Of a stretch of DNA of 64,000 bases, positions 22,750 to 33,957 are shown piece by piece (the stretch's first letter is position 1; each line of letters opens with the position of its first letter). The DNA comes from Madurella fahalii. Lineage: Eukaryota; Ascomycota; Sordariomycetes; Sordariales. The stretch spans positions 3,100,001 through 3,164,000 of the forward strand of contig CM056877.1 in assembly GCA_029876055.1 (NCBI GenBank), read 5' to 3'. The translations under genes were made by a program, and so were the position numbers. The notes beneath the pieces were generated by a model. It ran no database searches. It saw only the letters and a program-made list of their open reading frames with translations, and was not told where the DNA came from.

Positions 22750-24217
22750 CTTATACAGTAAGTAACCCTCCAAGCTGTATACGTATTTTTTTTGCTCTCT
22801 GTCGCTTACTAAGCCTCTTATTAGCCTTTTGTAGTACGGAGACCTCCGTACGTAGGAGAGCCACCTCGTGCATTACAGCTATTATACCTTTAGCTAATCG
22901 ATCTACAGCAATTAATATAGATGTTGGAGAGCTCCCTTGGTAGTTAGATATCCGAGTTTTAATAAACTCTGACTATGAGGTGGCTTCTCGAGGGTTATGC
23001 GGTATTTAGGAGAGCTAAGTTAGTGTCGTACCTGGGCTTGAGGCTGGGGGAGTTGGGGTCCGAATACACACATCCAGCTTAGATATCACCCTCTCTAAGT
23101 CGTATGGTACAAGGCCGGCTCCGGAAAACCCCCCCTAGATATTATTTTCTATAATTGAAGTAAAAAACATCTCTCTGAACGTATAGAGAAATTCTAGCTT
23201 GCTGATATATATGATGTTCATCTATATCAACTGTTTAATCTGGTAGCTATATACCTTCTTCAAAGGCCTAAAATAACCAATATCCAATGGCTAAAGTAGG
23301 TAAGAAGAGTATAGAGGTATATAGATTATGATAATGTTATACTCCTGGCAGTAGATCCTAAATTCTTTGGAGTAGTGGCTAAAGTGGCTGTTAAGGATAA
23401 GTAGCTGATATTTGCCCTTCGTACGAGATGCTCTATAAAAATTGAAGTACCGAATCTAATCTATACCCTTTTTATTAGTAGTCTACCCGTTATTGGTTAT
23501 TGCAATGCACTAGTTGGCCAGAAGATTGTACTCTTAATACTAGTTAGCGAAGTAATATTGCCTAGCTAAGATAATAAATAGCGGGATAGTCTAGCCTAGA
23601 GCATTTACTCCTTAGATGACTATAGCCTACTCCTGATTACCAGGCTAGCCTTATTTAGCCCTACTATAGCCGTCTAAGGTAGTAACTACTATAGTACCGA
23701 TGATAATACCTATTATAAAGCTAGTCTAGTCGAAATTATATAAATCGTTGTTAAGGATACCGTATTTGACCTTAACATTATACATAAGGGCAAACCACTT
23801 ACGAATAACTTTTAGATCTTCGCATTTAGCCCTCTGGTAGTCGTATTTGCGCATTAAACGCGTTCGAAGTTCTAGTTAGCGCTTAACGAAGTTATAAATC
23901 CATTGTACGCCAATAGGCAGTACGTCGTATTCGCGTAGTAATTGGTTGGCCATATCTTCCACGTACGAAAGCCGGGGGTAGAATACACGTGTACATAGCT
24001 CAATAATGTACTAAACAATTGTTTTCTCCTCTAAATCGGTAAGCTTGTACGAGTTGGCTGGAATATCACATCGTGCAGGCCGGCCGGCGCGTCGGTCACG
24101 GAGGGTATCCTTATTAACGGTATAGATCTTTACTGCGGCTCGGTTGCTAAGCTTTGGATCTCGTTGAATAGCGGCGAGTGCTATGTTTATCCTAGCTTCA
24201 TACGAAATAGTTTCCAT
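22750..24217 (-). pseudogene. pogo/Fot1-type transposase, heavily RIP-mutated
   Basis: From 24217 the frame has the same DNA-binding motif DRRAGRPARCD as the copy at 1-961, then runs through a core where the first catalytic motif reads NFD-stop-TSF and the second LILNSH. The second Asp is therefore changed to Asn as well as the frame being cut by many TAG codons. No active product is possible. Confidence 0.82.
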
Positions 24218-24335
24218 TGTTGGTTGTAGAGGAATTTAGTGTTTTGTGCAGAGAAGGTGCGTCGCGTTAGAAAGAGGCTGACTCGCTTGTCTAGCTGACT
24301 CGCTTGTCTGGCTGACTCGCTTATCACGCACGTTA

Positions 24336-24739
24336 TCTAGCAACGTATTTACTCTATTCTAGTTTAGGTAGTAATGATATGAACATGCTTAAAGCCATCG
24401 AAAAGAGAGAGGCAGGTGAGCTATTTAGTAGAAGTTAATTTAGTAGGTATCAACGCTACATACCACAGTAGCGGTGTTTCTCAAAACGAAGGGAATATCT
24501 AGCCATCGCGTCCCGGGCGGGGTAGATTGCTTTGCCAGATCTGGAGCCATGAGTTGATGAGTTCTAGTCTTGGGATAACCCGTCTCACCGTCAAACACGC
24601 CGTCGACGCAGACGCCCGTGCACACGTCCGTGTGAGAAGCTTCATACTCATGTTCCTAGGTCTAACTAATCTACCTGGGTAGGTCTTAACAATGTTAAAC
24701 GGGCGTGACGGCGCCATTCAGATGGGTGGCATGTGCATT
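24336..24739. other. Spacer between transposon and membrane-protein gene
   Basis: Marks the change from AT-rich repeat DNA to GC-richer genic DNA. No gene is recognised. Confidence 0.5.
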
Positions 24740-26971
24740 TCACCTATACCTCGCCTCGGGGAACTCGCCGTCAACGTCGTCCCACAGATCTACCTCGCGG
24801 CTGCCATCCTGGGTCGTCCTCGTCCCGTACCTCATTCGCATGTTCTCGCCAGCCATCTGAGCTGCGAGCTCCCGCCCCGTCGCGACGCTCCTCCCGTCAG
24901 TGTTCTGCATGGCCGTCCTCAGGAGCCTCGCGATGGGCAGGTAGCTGTCGTGGTCGGGCAGGATTATCTCCCGGCACCACCAGAATATTCCCACGATGAC
25001 CAGCAGCTGCCCGCCCAGCATCGCTCCTAGCACGCCCCATACTCTCTGCCACTTGACATCCAGCACGATATTGACCATTGGCAGTTCCGGCGCCCCTTCC
25101 ACTTTTGTCCTTCTCGGCAGCTGCGTCTCGGCACCGATGATTGTGAGGATAGGGAGACGTGCTGCGAGGTGTGCGGCGTGTACTTCGGAATAGGACGGGA
25201 CGTTGGTGCTGGGGTTATCTTCATCGTAGATACCGTCATGAAAGAGGTAGTCGAGGAACTGGACGGTGATGTTAGACTGGGAATAGATTTTGGTGTTGAT
25301 AAGCTCCTAGCCCGCCCATCCTCTGCTCGACGCGGAGAAGTTTTCCTGTGTCTCATAGGCACCGAAACGGAGAAGATGAAGGGCACCAATGGGCCCGTAC
25401 GCAGCTGGATGATTTTGGAATGGTAGAGTCTGGGCGGCAGATTTATTGTCTTGATCGCTGAGGCAGGTTGTGCACTCGTAGAGAGTGCCCTCGCATGATA
25501 TGTCCTCCCAGAAACCGTCATTCGAGAAGAGGTCTAATTGGTCAGGAGATAACGCCGTCAGTCTCCGTCGTGAAACTGCCTGGATAGGTTGCAAACTGCC
25601 GTCACCTCGGACTTACATGTTGTAGAACAGCCTGAAGGATCAGGATCCTCCTCCTCAGTTACCCTTGCTACCCACAAGTTGACTGACTCCCTCAGATGAT
25701 TACCGCAGAGAGTGAGGGCAACACTTAAGAAGGGCGGGTTATTCGGTTTGATAACGTCCTCGGCATTAATGGCCTCATTGAAGTACGCTAGCGGCCGTGA
25801 AGTAGTCGACTGTCAGTGAGGTTCTCGTCATTCGACTTTGCGAATAAAAAAGGGGATTGCTTACGGAGGGTCCCGACTTTGATTCCTTTCTCATAGATAT
25901 TGGTTCCATAAATGGTCCTTGCTGTGCAGCGCGCCGAGCTGTGCAGCACATTGTCCTTTGATGGGTGGTCCTCAAGGCCGATATACTCTCTGAGAGGGTA
26001 AGAGTATGTCACGTTATTGCCCTCAACGTTCCGATTAAGGCTCCGTCCACTTATATTCTTCAAATTATAAGCCGATATGTCCGTCTCGTCGAACGTGGTA
26101 TTAACAGTTAAGAGCCCAACCATGGCATAACCGTTCCATCTCCCTGGTTGCGCTTATTAGCCATGGACCGGCCGCTGCTTCTAAGAGGTAATTACCAACA
26201 TACCGATGTTCCCATCGAAGGCGGGTCCATAAAAAATCCCCTCCTCGTCGAGCCAGGCTTTAGAGCTCCAGTCCGTGACCTTGACCGGGTAGTCGATACC
26301 GGGGATCTCGTTTAAGCTGTACGCCAACCCGAAAGCTGCAACGCTCAACCGGCCGACGACATTAATGAGCAAGTACAAGGCTACGATCAGGGTGGTGGCC
26401 CATGGCCGTCCTTCGGAACAACGCTTGCTATCCCCTTTCGGTGTCCTCTGCGGTATCAATGGTGTTCCTGGGTTGGGCCGACTGAGAGTGCGAGTCGTGC
26501 GATGCCAAATCAATCTGAGTGACCCGGTCGGCATGGGCATGCCAAGTATTAGGTCAACCTGTGCTACAGAGTCAGTCTGCTGGCAACCTAATCTAGGGTC
26601 TCTGTTTCGAGCGGCGCGACGGCTCACATCCAGCGGTGTGTTTTCATTCCACGCCAAGAGACGCCAGCGGATCATTCACCCAACAACCTGAGCAGAGAAC
26701 CCACTAACAAGCTCACGAGCGACGAAAACAAGATGGTGAGGGTGTTGAATCCGCGTTTGTCCCAGTTACTGAGCTTGCCCTTTCCCTGGAAGACGTGCAA
26801 AACGACTACAATGAGGATGCTGAAGACGAGGGCGCTCACGAAGCGCCGAGCGGCTTTGCACAAGAAGTGACGGAGACGCGCTGCGGCAGGAGAAGCCATG
26901 GAAGGTTGACGCGTAGGGGCCCTCTCCCAGGGCTCTTCCACAGGGCGATACGTGTAGGAAGGCGTCGGCAT
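24740..26971 (-). pseudogene. Fungal multi-pass membrane protein, eroded
   Basis: A gene on the minus strand of an uncharacterised fungal membrane-protein family. The N-terminus has a transmembrane helix (VSALVFSILIVVVLHVFQ) then GFNTLTILFSSLVSLLVGSL. The middle has VDLILGMPMPTGSLRLI, and the C-terminus has a helix VWGVLGAMLGGQLLVIVGIF and DLWDDVDGEFPEARY. Canonical introns are visible (GTGAGC...CACAG near 26560-26625; GTATGT...AACCAG near 26140-26205; GTAAGC...GACAG near 25810-25865; GTAAGT...GGCAG near 25570-25610). Three lesions remain: a one-base frameshift near 26675, a one-base phase mismatch near 25810, and TAG at 25307-25309 where CAG is expected. The function is unknown. Confidence 0.65.
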
Positions 26972-28454
26972 TGTGACGCCTAGCGTGTCAGGAGATGGGA
27001 AAGACGGATAGCGAGGTGCTCAATCAGGGGAAGTACTTGGGCCAAGCACAGTAGGCTGTAGCGAACCGCAGACGAAATCTGCTGGTGTCGATCGCGCACG
27101 ATTAAATAAGTGTGGTTGGGCATTAAAATGCATTGGGCTTTGGCTGGCAAATGTGATTGATCCTCCCTTGTCTTAGCTCGGGAAAGCTGATTGGTCAACA
27201 CTTCTCTATAGTCAGCAGAACGCGGGTCCATCAGCCAACCACCAACACGCCACTAGTGTTCGTTCCCCATTTGATTGCTGAACACATGGTCTCCTGGCTG
27301 CCGACAAGCTGGCCCTCTCCGAGCTCCGATCATCTTTGCCAAGGCCGTCGCCCCCCCATGCCATGATGCCGCCTCTAAGCAGGTTTGGACCTTGGTCGTT
27401 TCTGGAAAGCTATTCGGGAAAACAAGGCGAATGGAGCAAGCAATTTCTGGCTCTTTGCAGCCGCCTTGCATTTCTGTACTTACAAGCCGGTCGCCGCAGA
27501 TTTCTCGAGCGCCGGCCCATTCCCCGGCGTCACACATCGATGCGTCTTCCCACTCTTGAAGTGGTGACCCCAACCATACTTTGGGTGAATAATATGCGGG
27601 AAAGGGAATTGCGTTGCCCGAGTTAAAACGTATACAGCCGCAATTAACCATCCATAATCGATACTGCCTCCTTTCCCTAAAGCTCAATCAGGACTTGGTA
27701 GTGAGAGGGTAGGTGAGCGCTCGGGCTACGAATGCGATGGAGTGCGATGGAGGTGGCGAAGAGGAGGGCAAAGGGTTGGAAACAGAGGGTGGAGGCCATT
27801 GCCCGCGACGGGCTGGGGAGGTCGTGGATGGTAGGGAGAAGCTTTGCAGTGAGTTTGCGGGTGGTCAAGCTACGATGCCGAAGCATGCTGTACCGAGGGA
27901 TACAGTGAGCCGGAAGGAATCAATGCGATCGAAAGGAGAAAAAAGAGTGATAGATGTTGGCGAGAAGGAATCTGGCCAAGTTGGGAGACATGTGCGATTT
28001 GCGGATGGGGTTTTGAGCGAAGAGATACCCACTATGGCTCAACAGGACGGTTTGTTCATGACATGTTTTTCTTCAGCCTCTGGTTTGCAAAAATTGAACG
28101 TTTTCCCCTTTCTCGGCGGCGCGGATACGAATCACCCAAGCTCTTTTGGGCTGTGCCTTGTTTATTTAACCCGTAAATAACAGCTGCCTCGGTTGGTCGC
28201 AGCACAGGGTAGGGCAGAACATGGAAAGACCAAACTGCCTAGGCTAGGATATATAAGTCTAACTTGGAATTTATTCGATTTCGAAAATAGACTCTCCGTT
28301 TCGGGTCTGCATCACCGCGGTCCAGGACGCAAGAAACGAACCAATCCAGACAGTCTGCCCAGCTCAACATGGCCATCCGCGCCCCCGTGATTTTCCTGCC
28401 CTCCTTGACCTGGCAAGTCGCCCGTCAGCTCCATTCACCCCCATTCTGTGACGC
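26972..28454. other. Intergenic, only unsupported frames
   Basis: Long frames at 27253-27687 (minus, 144 aa, Cys-containing) and 27713-28180 (plus, 155 aa, ending in LVYLTRK) have no recognisable family or splice context. The second contains GRHVRFADGVLSEEI, which looks coding-like, so a small gene here is possible. Confidence 0.3.
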
Positions 28455-29108
28455 CTAGTTCGTGCCGTTCTGAACACTCGTGCTATCCACGGCAGCAGAC
28501 CGAGGAAAAGCCGAAAAAAGCAAGGGGTCATAGTCTGGAGCCGCAGCAAAATCGCACTCAAGGATTTGTCTGCATAGAATGACGGCGTCAATCTTAGCTT
28601 GCTCTTCTGAGATGCGATCACCTTGGTTCTGTTCCCAGGTGATGGCTTCGATTTTCGCACTGGTGCCGCCCTCGCTTGGCTTGACAGCAAGTCTGTAGAG
28701 CTCCTTGTTTGTCCAGCTCCGACGGATGGATATATTATCACCCTGATCCAGATCCAACGTGGCTTCATCCGTCAGGGCTTCGCCCGTCGTCGCTTCATCC
28801 ATCAGAAGTTCATCCATCAGAAGTTCATCCATCAGCTCTTCATCCGTTAGCTCCTTATCCGTCAGCGCTTCATTCGTCGTCGCTTCATTCGTCATCGCTC
28901 CACTCGTCGCCGCTCTATTCGTCGTCGCTTCATCCGCCAGCTCTTCATCCGTCATGGCTTTAACGATCCATCTGTCATCCATATCCCGAGCCCTGACACC
29001 GCGTTTGAGCTTCGCGAAGTCTGCGTCGCTGATACTCAGACCCCAGGATGCTGTCGCAGGGTTCTCCATAGTATGCACGTGATCTGTGAATTGCTTTGTA
29101 AAATGCAT
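28455..29108 (-). CDS. Uncharacterised fungal protein with pentapeptide expansion
   Basis: A single-exon 217-aa frame. The ends fit a fungal family I recognise only by its sequence style: WGLSISDADFAKLKRGVRAR and MDDRW at the N-terminus, then DQGDNISIRRSWTNKELYRL and TSAKIEAITWEQNQGDRISE followed by DAVILCRQILECDFAAAPDY. Between them lies about 70 residues of degenerate five-residue repeats (TDEEL, TNEAT, MDELL types). The protein is acidic, with no signal peptide or transmembrane helix. The repeat keeps the frame open, which supports it being translated. The function is unknown. A slightly upstream start is possible, but the ATG at 29108 gives the whole conserved start. Confidence 0.65.
   Translation of the reverse strand: MHFTKQFTDHVHTMENPATASWGLSISDADFAKLKRGVRARDMDDRWIVKAMTDEELADEATTNRAATSGAMTNEATTNEALTDKELTDEELMDELLMDELLMDEATTGEALTDEATLDLDQGDNISIRRSWTNKELYRLAVKPSEGGTSAKIEAITWEQNQGDRISEEQAKIDAVILCRQILECDFAAAPDYDPLLFSAFPRSAAVDSTSVQNGTN
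28755..28960 (-). repeat. 15-nt coding minisatellite
   Basis: About 13 degenerate units of 15 nt (plus strand CTTCATCCGTCAG/GTTCATCCATCAG types) encode pentapeptides of pattern [TM]-[DN]-E-x-[LT]. Two adjacent units near 28800-28832 are identical, suggesting recent slippage. Confidence 0.85.
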
Positions 29109-29300
29109 TAGCTACGAGCATTGAAACACCTTGGCTATGGTCCGGGGTTGGTACGAACCCGCAAAGCTGGGCCAGATCTGGCTGGATTGGGCCCACAACG
29201 AGGAGTTTTGCTCGAACTGTTCGAGAGGGGAACGTCGAAGACACGGCAGTTATGAATGGGTGCACGCGAGTGACCCAGAAGAATCTAAGAAGAGGAGGAC
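29109..29300. other. 5' region of the pentapeptide gene
   Basis: Promoter-side sequence, with no gene recognised. Confidence 0.4.
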
Positions 29301-29307
29301 AAAGGCC

Positions 29308-29910
29308 GGCGATTTGGTGTGAAATGGCGGGTATTGCGAGACTTTTAACCCAGCACTTTCGGTGCCTAGGTATAGATGACTAAGGCCCTGCCCTTGCAGT
29401 TTCACATTGTCGTATACCACGACAAATAATAATCAACAGCCCCGCCGCCGCCTCCGTATTACCTTACCTAAAACTTTATGCGGTTCACCTTGCCCACGCT
29501 ACCCCTTCGGCTATTCTAAGCTTACATCCTAAGCGCAATATCGTAACCTTTGTTTTCTTATCGCTTACTCCAAGTTAGCTAACCTATAGCGCGTGAAGGG
29601 GTGTTTTGGGTATAGTATCACCATTCTGTTTCACAAAGGCTGGCGATTTGGTGTAAAACAGATAGGTGTTGCTAGACTTTTGACCTAGCACTTTAGGTGC
29701 CTAGGTATAGATGACTAAGACTTTGCTCTCTGCTACCAGTCGCAATTCACCTAGGTATAGCTAAATCGTCCGGTCTTCGCCTTTGCCGTCGTTTTACATT
29801 GTCGTATACGACGGCTGACAATAGTCAATAGCTACGCCGCCACCTCCCGCATTACCTACCCTGCCTAAAACACTACACGCCTGACCTTGCCTACGCCACC
29901 ACATTGGCCT
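29308..29910. repeat. Direct duplication of about 200-270 bp
   Basis: Sequence from about 29308 (GGCGATTTGGTGTGAAA...GCCTAGGTATAGATGACTAAG) recurs from about 29643. The block starting CATTGTCGTATACCACGAC near 29405 recurs near 29799. The copies are diverged, and no coding sequence is recognised. Confidence 0.7.
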
Positions 29911-30420
29911 TATAGAATCACGTAGATCTATTCTAGGGTTACGTCGTAAGCCTGTGAGCAGGTCATGCTCGTAACCATAGTCTTCGGCAGGCTCGCCATG
30001 CAGTTGTTTGAGGCGGGCCCCCCTATCTAACGATGAGAATAACAGCATCATCATCTGGGCCACGGATAGGACTCCGCGGCTGACCCTGCCTAGGCCAACC
30101 CTTTGGCCGTATAGAATTACATTGATCTATTCTAAGCTTACATCCTAAGCCCGTAGACAGGCCATGCTCGTGGCCACGGTCGTGGGCAGGCTCGTCATGC
30201 CGTTGTTCGAGGCGGGTCCCCCTATTTGACGATGAGAATAACAGCAGCAGCATTTGTATGGAATCACGTAGATCTATTCTAAGCTTATGTCCTAAGCCCG
30301 TAGGCAGGGCATGCTCGTGGCCGTGGTCGTCGGCGGGCTCGCCATGCCGTTGTTTGGTGCGGGCCCCTCTGTCTGATGATGAGAATAGCCGCATCATCAT
30401 CTGGGCCACGAATAGGACTC
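29895..30420. repeat. Three tandem copies of a 150-200 bp unit
   Basis: Units beginning near 29910, 30110 and 30256 share ATCTATTCTAAGCTTA, CATGCTCGTGGCC and GATGAGAATAACAGCA. On the minus strand all three can be read as similar peptides (LFSSSDRGAR... RIDLRDSI), so a repetitive open frame exists at 30496-29794, but a start and family are lacking. I treat it as a non-coding repeat. Confidence 0.75.
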
Positions 30421-30618
30421 CCACCTGGCTTGAAGGCGAAAAGAATGTGCTATAAGAGATCGTTCTCCCAATCCTCTTAGACGGGATTCTAGACATTCAC
30501 TATTCAACAACCAACTCCTCCCAGACTCCATCGGCATTTACAACCTATAAAGAAAACACTTGCAAATCTTCTACGTTCACAATAAAACAAACTAAAGCCT
30601 GCGAGAATCCTTGAAGAG

Positions 30619-31197
30619 ATGGCCAAATTTTCTTTCTTTCTCCTTGCATCGCTACTAGGTGCCGCTTTGGCCGCCGTGCCAAACCCTGTCTATCGAGCTG
30701 ATACACGCGGGCCCGACACGATCAAAGGAACCGGAGGCTTCAAGAGCTGGGGCAGGAATGAGGATATCACCCTCATTGAGCACGCGTCGAAGGTCTACGC
30801 AAAGGGCCATAGGCAGGGGCAGGACCCGTGGATCTCTACCTCGGGCCTGACTACAGTCGCCGACTCGCCCGTGGTGGACAAGCCCTGCTGGGTTTACAGA
30901 ATCGACACAAGCAATATCGCCTCGAGTTTCACCGAGGTCGCAGCAGTGTATAAGGCGGCGGGACAGACGTACGGGCATGCCGACGAACAGGAATGGGCGG
31001 CAAAGTTCGAAATCCCTTTGGCAAACATCGTCTCCTTCCACCGACTGGGGAAGGACGGGAAAAAATCAAAGACCTACACTTGGGATACCTGGGCGGAGTA
31101 CAAGGCAGAGCAGGCGAAGAAGGCAGAGGAGGCGAAGAAAGCATCGAGCTCGACAAAGAAGAACTCAAAAACAAAGCGAGACGGGATTCCCTGGTGA
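30619..31197 (+). CDS. Secreted ADP-ribosyltransferase-like (LT-A type) protein
   Basis: An intact 192-aa frame with a signal peptide (hydrophobic residues 5-18, AXA-type cleavage near 19). The mature protein has the three landmarks of the R-S-E class of ADP-ribosyltransferases (heat-labile enterotoxin A-chain family): Arg26 in VYRADTR, Ser-Thr-Ser at 73-75 in WISTS, and an ExE pair at 123-125 (EQE). The family transfers ADP-ribose from NAD to a target protein; fungal members are secreted and often act on hosts or competitors. The C-terminus is a Lys/Glu/Ser-rich low-complexity tail ending in a KR dibasic site. Only one Cys is seen, so the usual disulfide is absent. The substrate is unknown. 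All catalytic residues appear present, but activity is an inference. Confidence 0.8.
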   Translation: MAKFSFFLLASLLGAALAAVPNPVYRADTRGPDTIKGTGGFKSWGRNEDITLIEHASKVYAKGHRQGQDPWISTSGLTTVADSPVVDKPCWVYRIDTSNIASSFTEVAAVYKAAGQTYGHADEQEWAAKFEIPLANIVSFHRLGKDGKKSKTYTWDTWAEYKAEQAKKAEEAKKASSSTKKNSKTKRDGIPW

Positions 31198-33609
31198 AGA
31201 AAGCGGGTACTTCCAAGTGCTGCGGAATTCTGGGCATAAGAGAATTCGCTCAACACTAGTTGGGCTGAATTTTCCTGTACGGGAAAGGGGAAGGGCTGTC
31301 TAGGGATAATCGGCTGGACCGGATATTGTTGTGCAGGGAAGGGAAAGAGGCCGTTCTGGGATATTCGGCTGGACCGGATGTTCTTCTACAGGGAAACACG
31401 ACCAAATAGAGTCTTCAGGCAGGTGGGATCTTGGTGGAGGGGTATAGCATATGCTGGATCGTTGTATTTGTCGTTCATTACTTGGCTTTCAGGGGTAACA
31501 TAGAAACCGAGTAGCTCAATCGAGTGATATGTCAGAAAGCTTTTCCCGCGAGGAGACGCAGCCCAAGAGAGCTTAAGTGATGGCTCGTATTATATACATT
31601 TTCACCATCTGCATCATAATACATCCTTCGTTATCAAGCCCGTCTTCTCGTTTTTCCTCACCAGGTGTGACCGGAACGTTGCTTCTGCCTTAAACCGGAA
31701 CCCCCCGTTAGTATACCAGACCAGCCTACTCCTTCTAGAACCTTATATATGCAACATACCTCGCCTCTATGTATCCAGAGTGTCCTAATCCAGTAAATAC
31801 AAGACTGACAAACGCCACCCACCACTTTTATTATATCCTCCCGCCCTCGACGACCTCCCTGCCGATGATCTCCACCTCTCCACTCTCGGCTGTACGTCTC
31901 CTTTCTACTACCCACCTATTCGCGCCGCTCTTGTCATCTTTGATATACGAGATACTATCTATAGACCCCTTATAGCGATGGCCTATTCCCGGCTTGCGCG
32001 GAGCGAACTGTTGCTGTAGCAATGCCCCCTCCTCGCAAGTTTGACCTCTATCCTGATCTTGCAACTGTATAGAGCTCTTTATCCGCAGCAGCAAAGCCGG
32101 CGCTAGGCCACATACAGGAGTGGTATCCACACCCGCACCTGCGTAACCCCCGACAGAGGAATATTCCTCCTCTCCTTCTAAAACAGGCGAGCAAGCGCTT
32201 CTGCCCGGCTAGCCCTAACCCTATCCAGGAGACGGAGCGGGTAAAGGGACCAGCGAAAACAGCGAGAGGGGCAGCAGCTGCAGGGGTAGGGGCGAGACAA
32301 CACCATTAGCAATACTCGCGCTCCTACTGCCCGGCGCCAGCCCCGGCCCCGCAGAAACCGGCATGCTGGTCCCCAACCCCACCAGCACCGGGCTCACCAT
32401 ATCACTCCCCCCTTCTACACCACTCCACAGCGCCGCCAAAGCCGACGTCGCATGTACATACCCAGGGCCAACCCCCCCACCGGCCCTAACATGATGCGCA
32501 TAAGGCGAGGTCACGCCGCTATCTACTCTCTTACTCCTCGGACTGCTCTCCCTCGAATTGCCCTGGGACCTACCGCCCCTACCTCCCCCTTAAGCCCTCG
32601 ACCTCAGCCTTATCGGTGCCTTCAAGCTTATATTCTGATCTTCCGCCCTATCCCCTTCCTCGGACAATAGACTCGCTAGCTGTACCAGCCTAGGACTCGT
32701 CAGCGAAGCTGAAACTAAGTTCCCCGTACCCCCTTCCCCGGCGACCGGAGGCGGCGGTATAGTAAAGTTCATTACAGAGTTATGGTTCGAGTACTTAGAC
32801 CACTCGGTAATCAGTGTCAGGTTCGGCTCCCAACAGACTATCCGCCTACTAGTACTCCTACCGACTCTGGTACTGGCAGGGCCAAAATACCTGCTATTGG
32901 CGTACTGGTAGAGATTCTCGGTGCTGAGGATGTTGTTACTACTACTAGCGCTTCCTATAGAGGACAAGGAGGGAGTATAATAGAGTTGATATTAGTAGGA
33001 TAGATAATAGAAGGACTAAGGGATTGGGAGTAGAGTAGAGTAGAAGCCGAATTCTTAGCTATAAAAGCATTAGTATCGTTAGCGAGTATACTGGTGGTGA
33101 GTGTTGCAAGTGCGCGTGGGAAACCAGGAGGTAGTGTAATTTTGAGTTGTATGGAGTTGTAGCTCTGACCGTAGGGCACAAGTGACTAAGGTACCTATGA
33201 AAGGGAGGTAAGTGGAGCGTACAGATCGTAAGGCGATCCCTCTACTAAGGTTACCCGATAAGGCACCTACATACCCTAGTAACATGTAAATTCACATCCG
33301 TCCCGTCCTTAGGTCGTCCTGTCCTTAGGTACAGGTATTAAGTGCCGGACAACAAAGAAGTTTGCAGCCTGCGATAAACCACCATAAGGTTTGGATAGGG
33401 GGTTCGGTATACAAGGATATAACTGACAAGATCGGCATTAAGCATTTTCCAGTACAAGCAAACCCAGCAAATGACCAAATCTGATCGCTTTGTATTGTAG
33501 TCAAATTATGTCGCTGCACCTTCCTAGCCTGCAGCGAATGAATGTAAAGGTTGGTGCTTAAGTCCGGTTCGGTATTCCTCCCAAGCCCTTCAACAATGCC
33601 CAAGCTGGC
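31198..33609. other. Long intergenic stretch with short repeats and weak frames
   Basis: A unit of about 57 bp with TCGGCTGGACCGGAT repeats two to three times at about 31260-31400. A coding-like plus frame (LDDLPADDLHLSTLGCTSPF, about 31848-31910, then IRAALVIFDIRDTIY) and another (GGIVKFITELWFEYLDHSVI, about 32755-32815) suggest debris of one or two genes without clear families. 32221-32514 is GC-rich and Pro/Ala-coding in several frames. No gene is claimed. Confidence 0.35.
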
Positions 33610-33957
33610 CTACCCATTCAGCTTCCCCGCCGCCTTATACAATAGATACAAGCAGCTGCAATTGCCAATCCACCAGGTAATCCCTCGAATCTGACTCCAC
33701 TGCGGATAGTCAATTAGGATATACACGATCCCATACGCAACACGCGCAATAGTATACATTAAACCGGCACGGTTGATCAGCGTCCTGTCTACCCCCGCAA
33801 GCGTGGCAAAGCCGAGGCCCCGACGAAGAAGGTGCAGTTCTCCACGGCATTGGCGTGGGCTGACTCGTTGCGCTGGAGCATTTCGAGCTGCTTCTGGGTG
33901 ATCTTGCCCGATGCGACGGCTGAGTCTCCGTATCTAGCGAGGAGAAGGAGAATTTAT
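33610..33957 (-). pseudogene. MAPEG-family membrane protein remnant
   Basis: Minus-strand translation gives ARYGDSAVASGKITQKQLEM then LQRNESAHANAVENCTFFVG. After a one-base shift near 33800 it gives GFATLAGVDRTLINRAGLMY, TIARVAYGIVYILIDYPQW and a C-terminal WWIGNCSCLYLLYKAAGKL, ending at TAG 33610-33612. This is the MAPEG (microsomal glutathione transferase-like) fold with the RxExxHAN-type signature. The N-terminal helix is missing and no upstream exon is found, so it is a truncated, frameshifted relic. Confidence 0.7.

Larger units (their letters stand above)
22182..24333 (-). mobile_element. pogo/Fot1-type transposon, complete but RIP-eroded
   Basis: Inverted ends ACGTATGTCATAAGCAAG (22182) and its counterpart ending CTTATCACGCACGT (24333) are flanked by TA (22180-22181, 24334-24335). 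Subterminal repeats of AAGCGAGTCAGCCAGA type extend about 45 bp. The element is 2152 bp including a nested 268-bp LTR-like insertion. It is the same family as 1-1061 and 10281-11145. Confidence 0.88.

Noticed and set aside
25169..25426. 85-aa plus-strand frame
   Set aside because: Shadow of the eroded membrane-protein gene on the minus strand.
29794..30496. Minus-strand gene made of three 50-residue repeats
   Set aside because: The frame exists only because the DNA repeat length suits it; it lacks a start, conserved flanks or splice support. Kept as a repeat instead.
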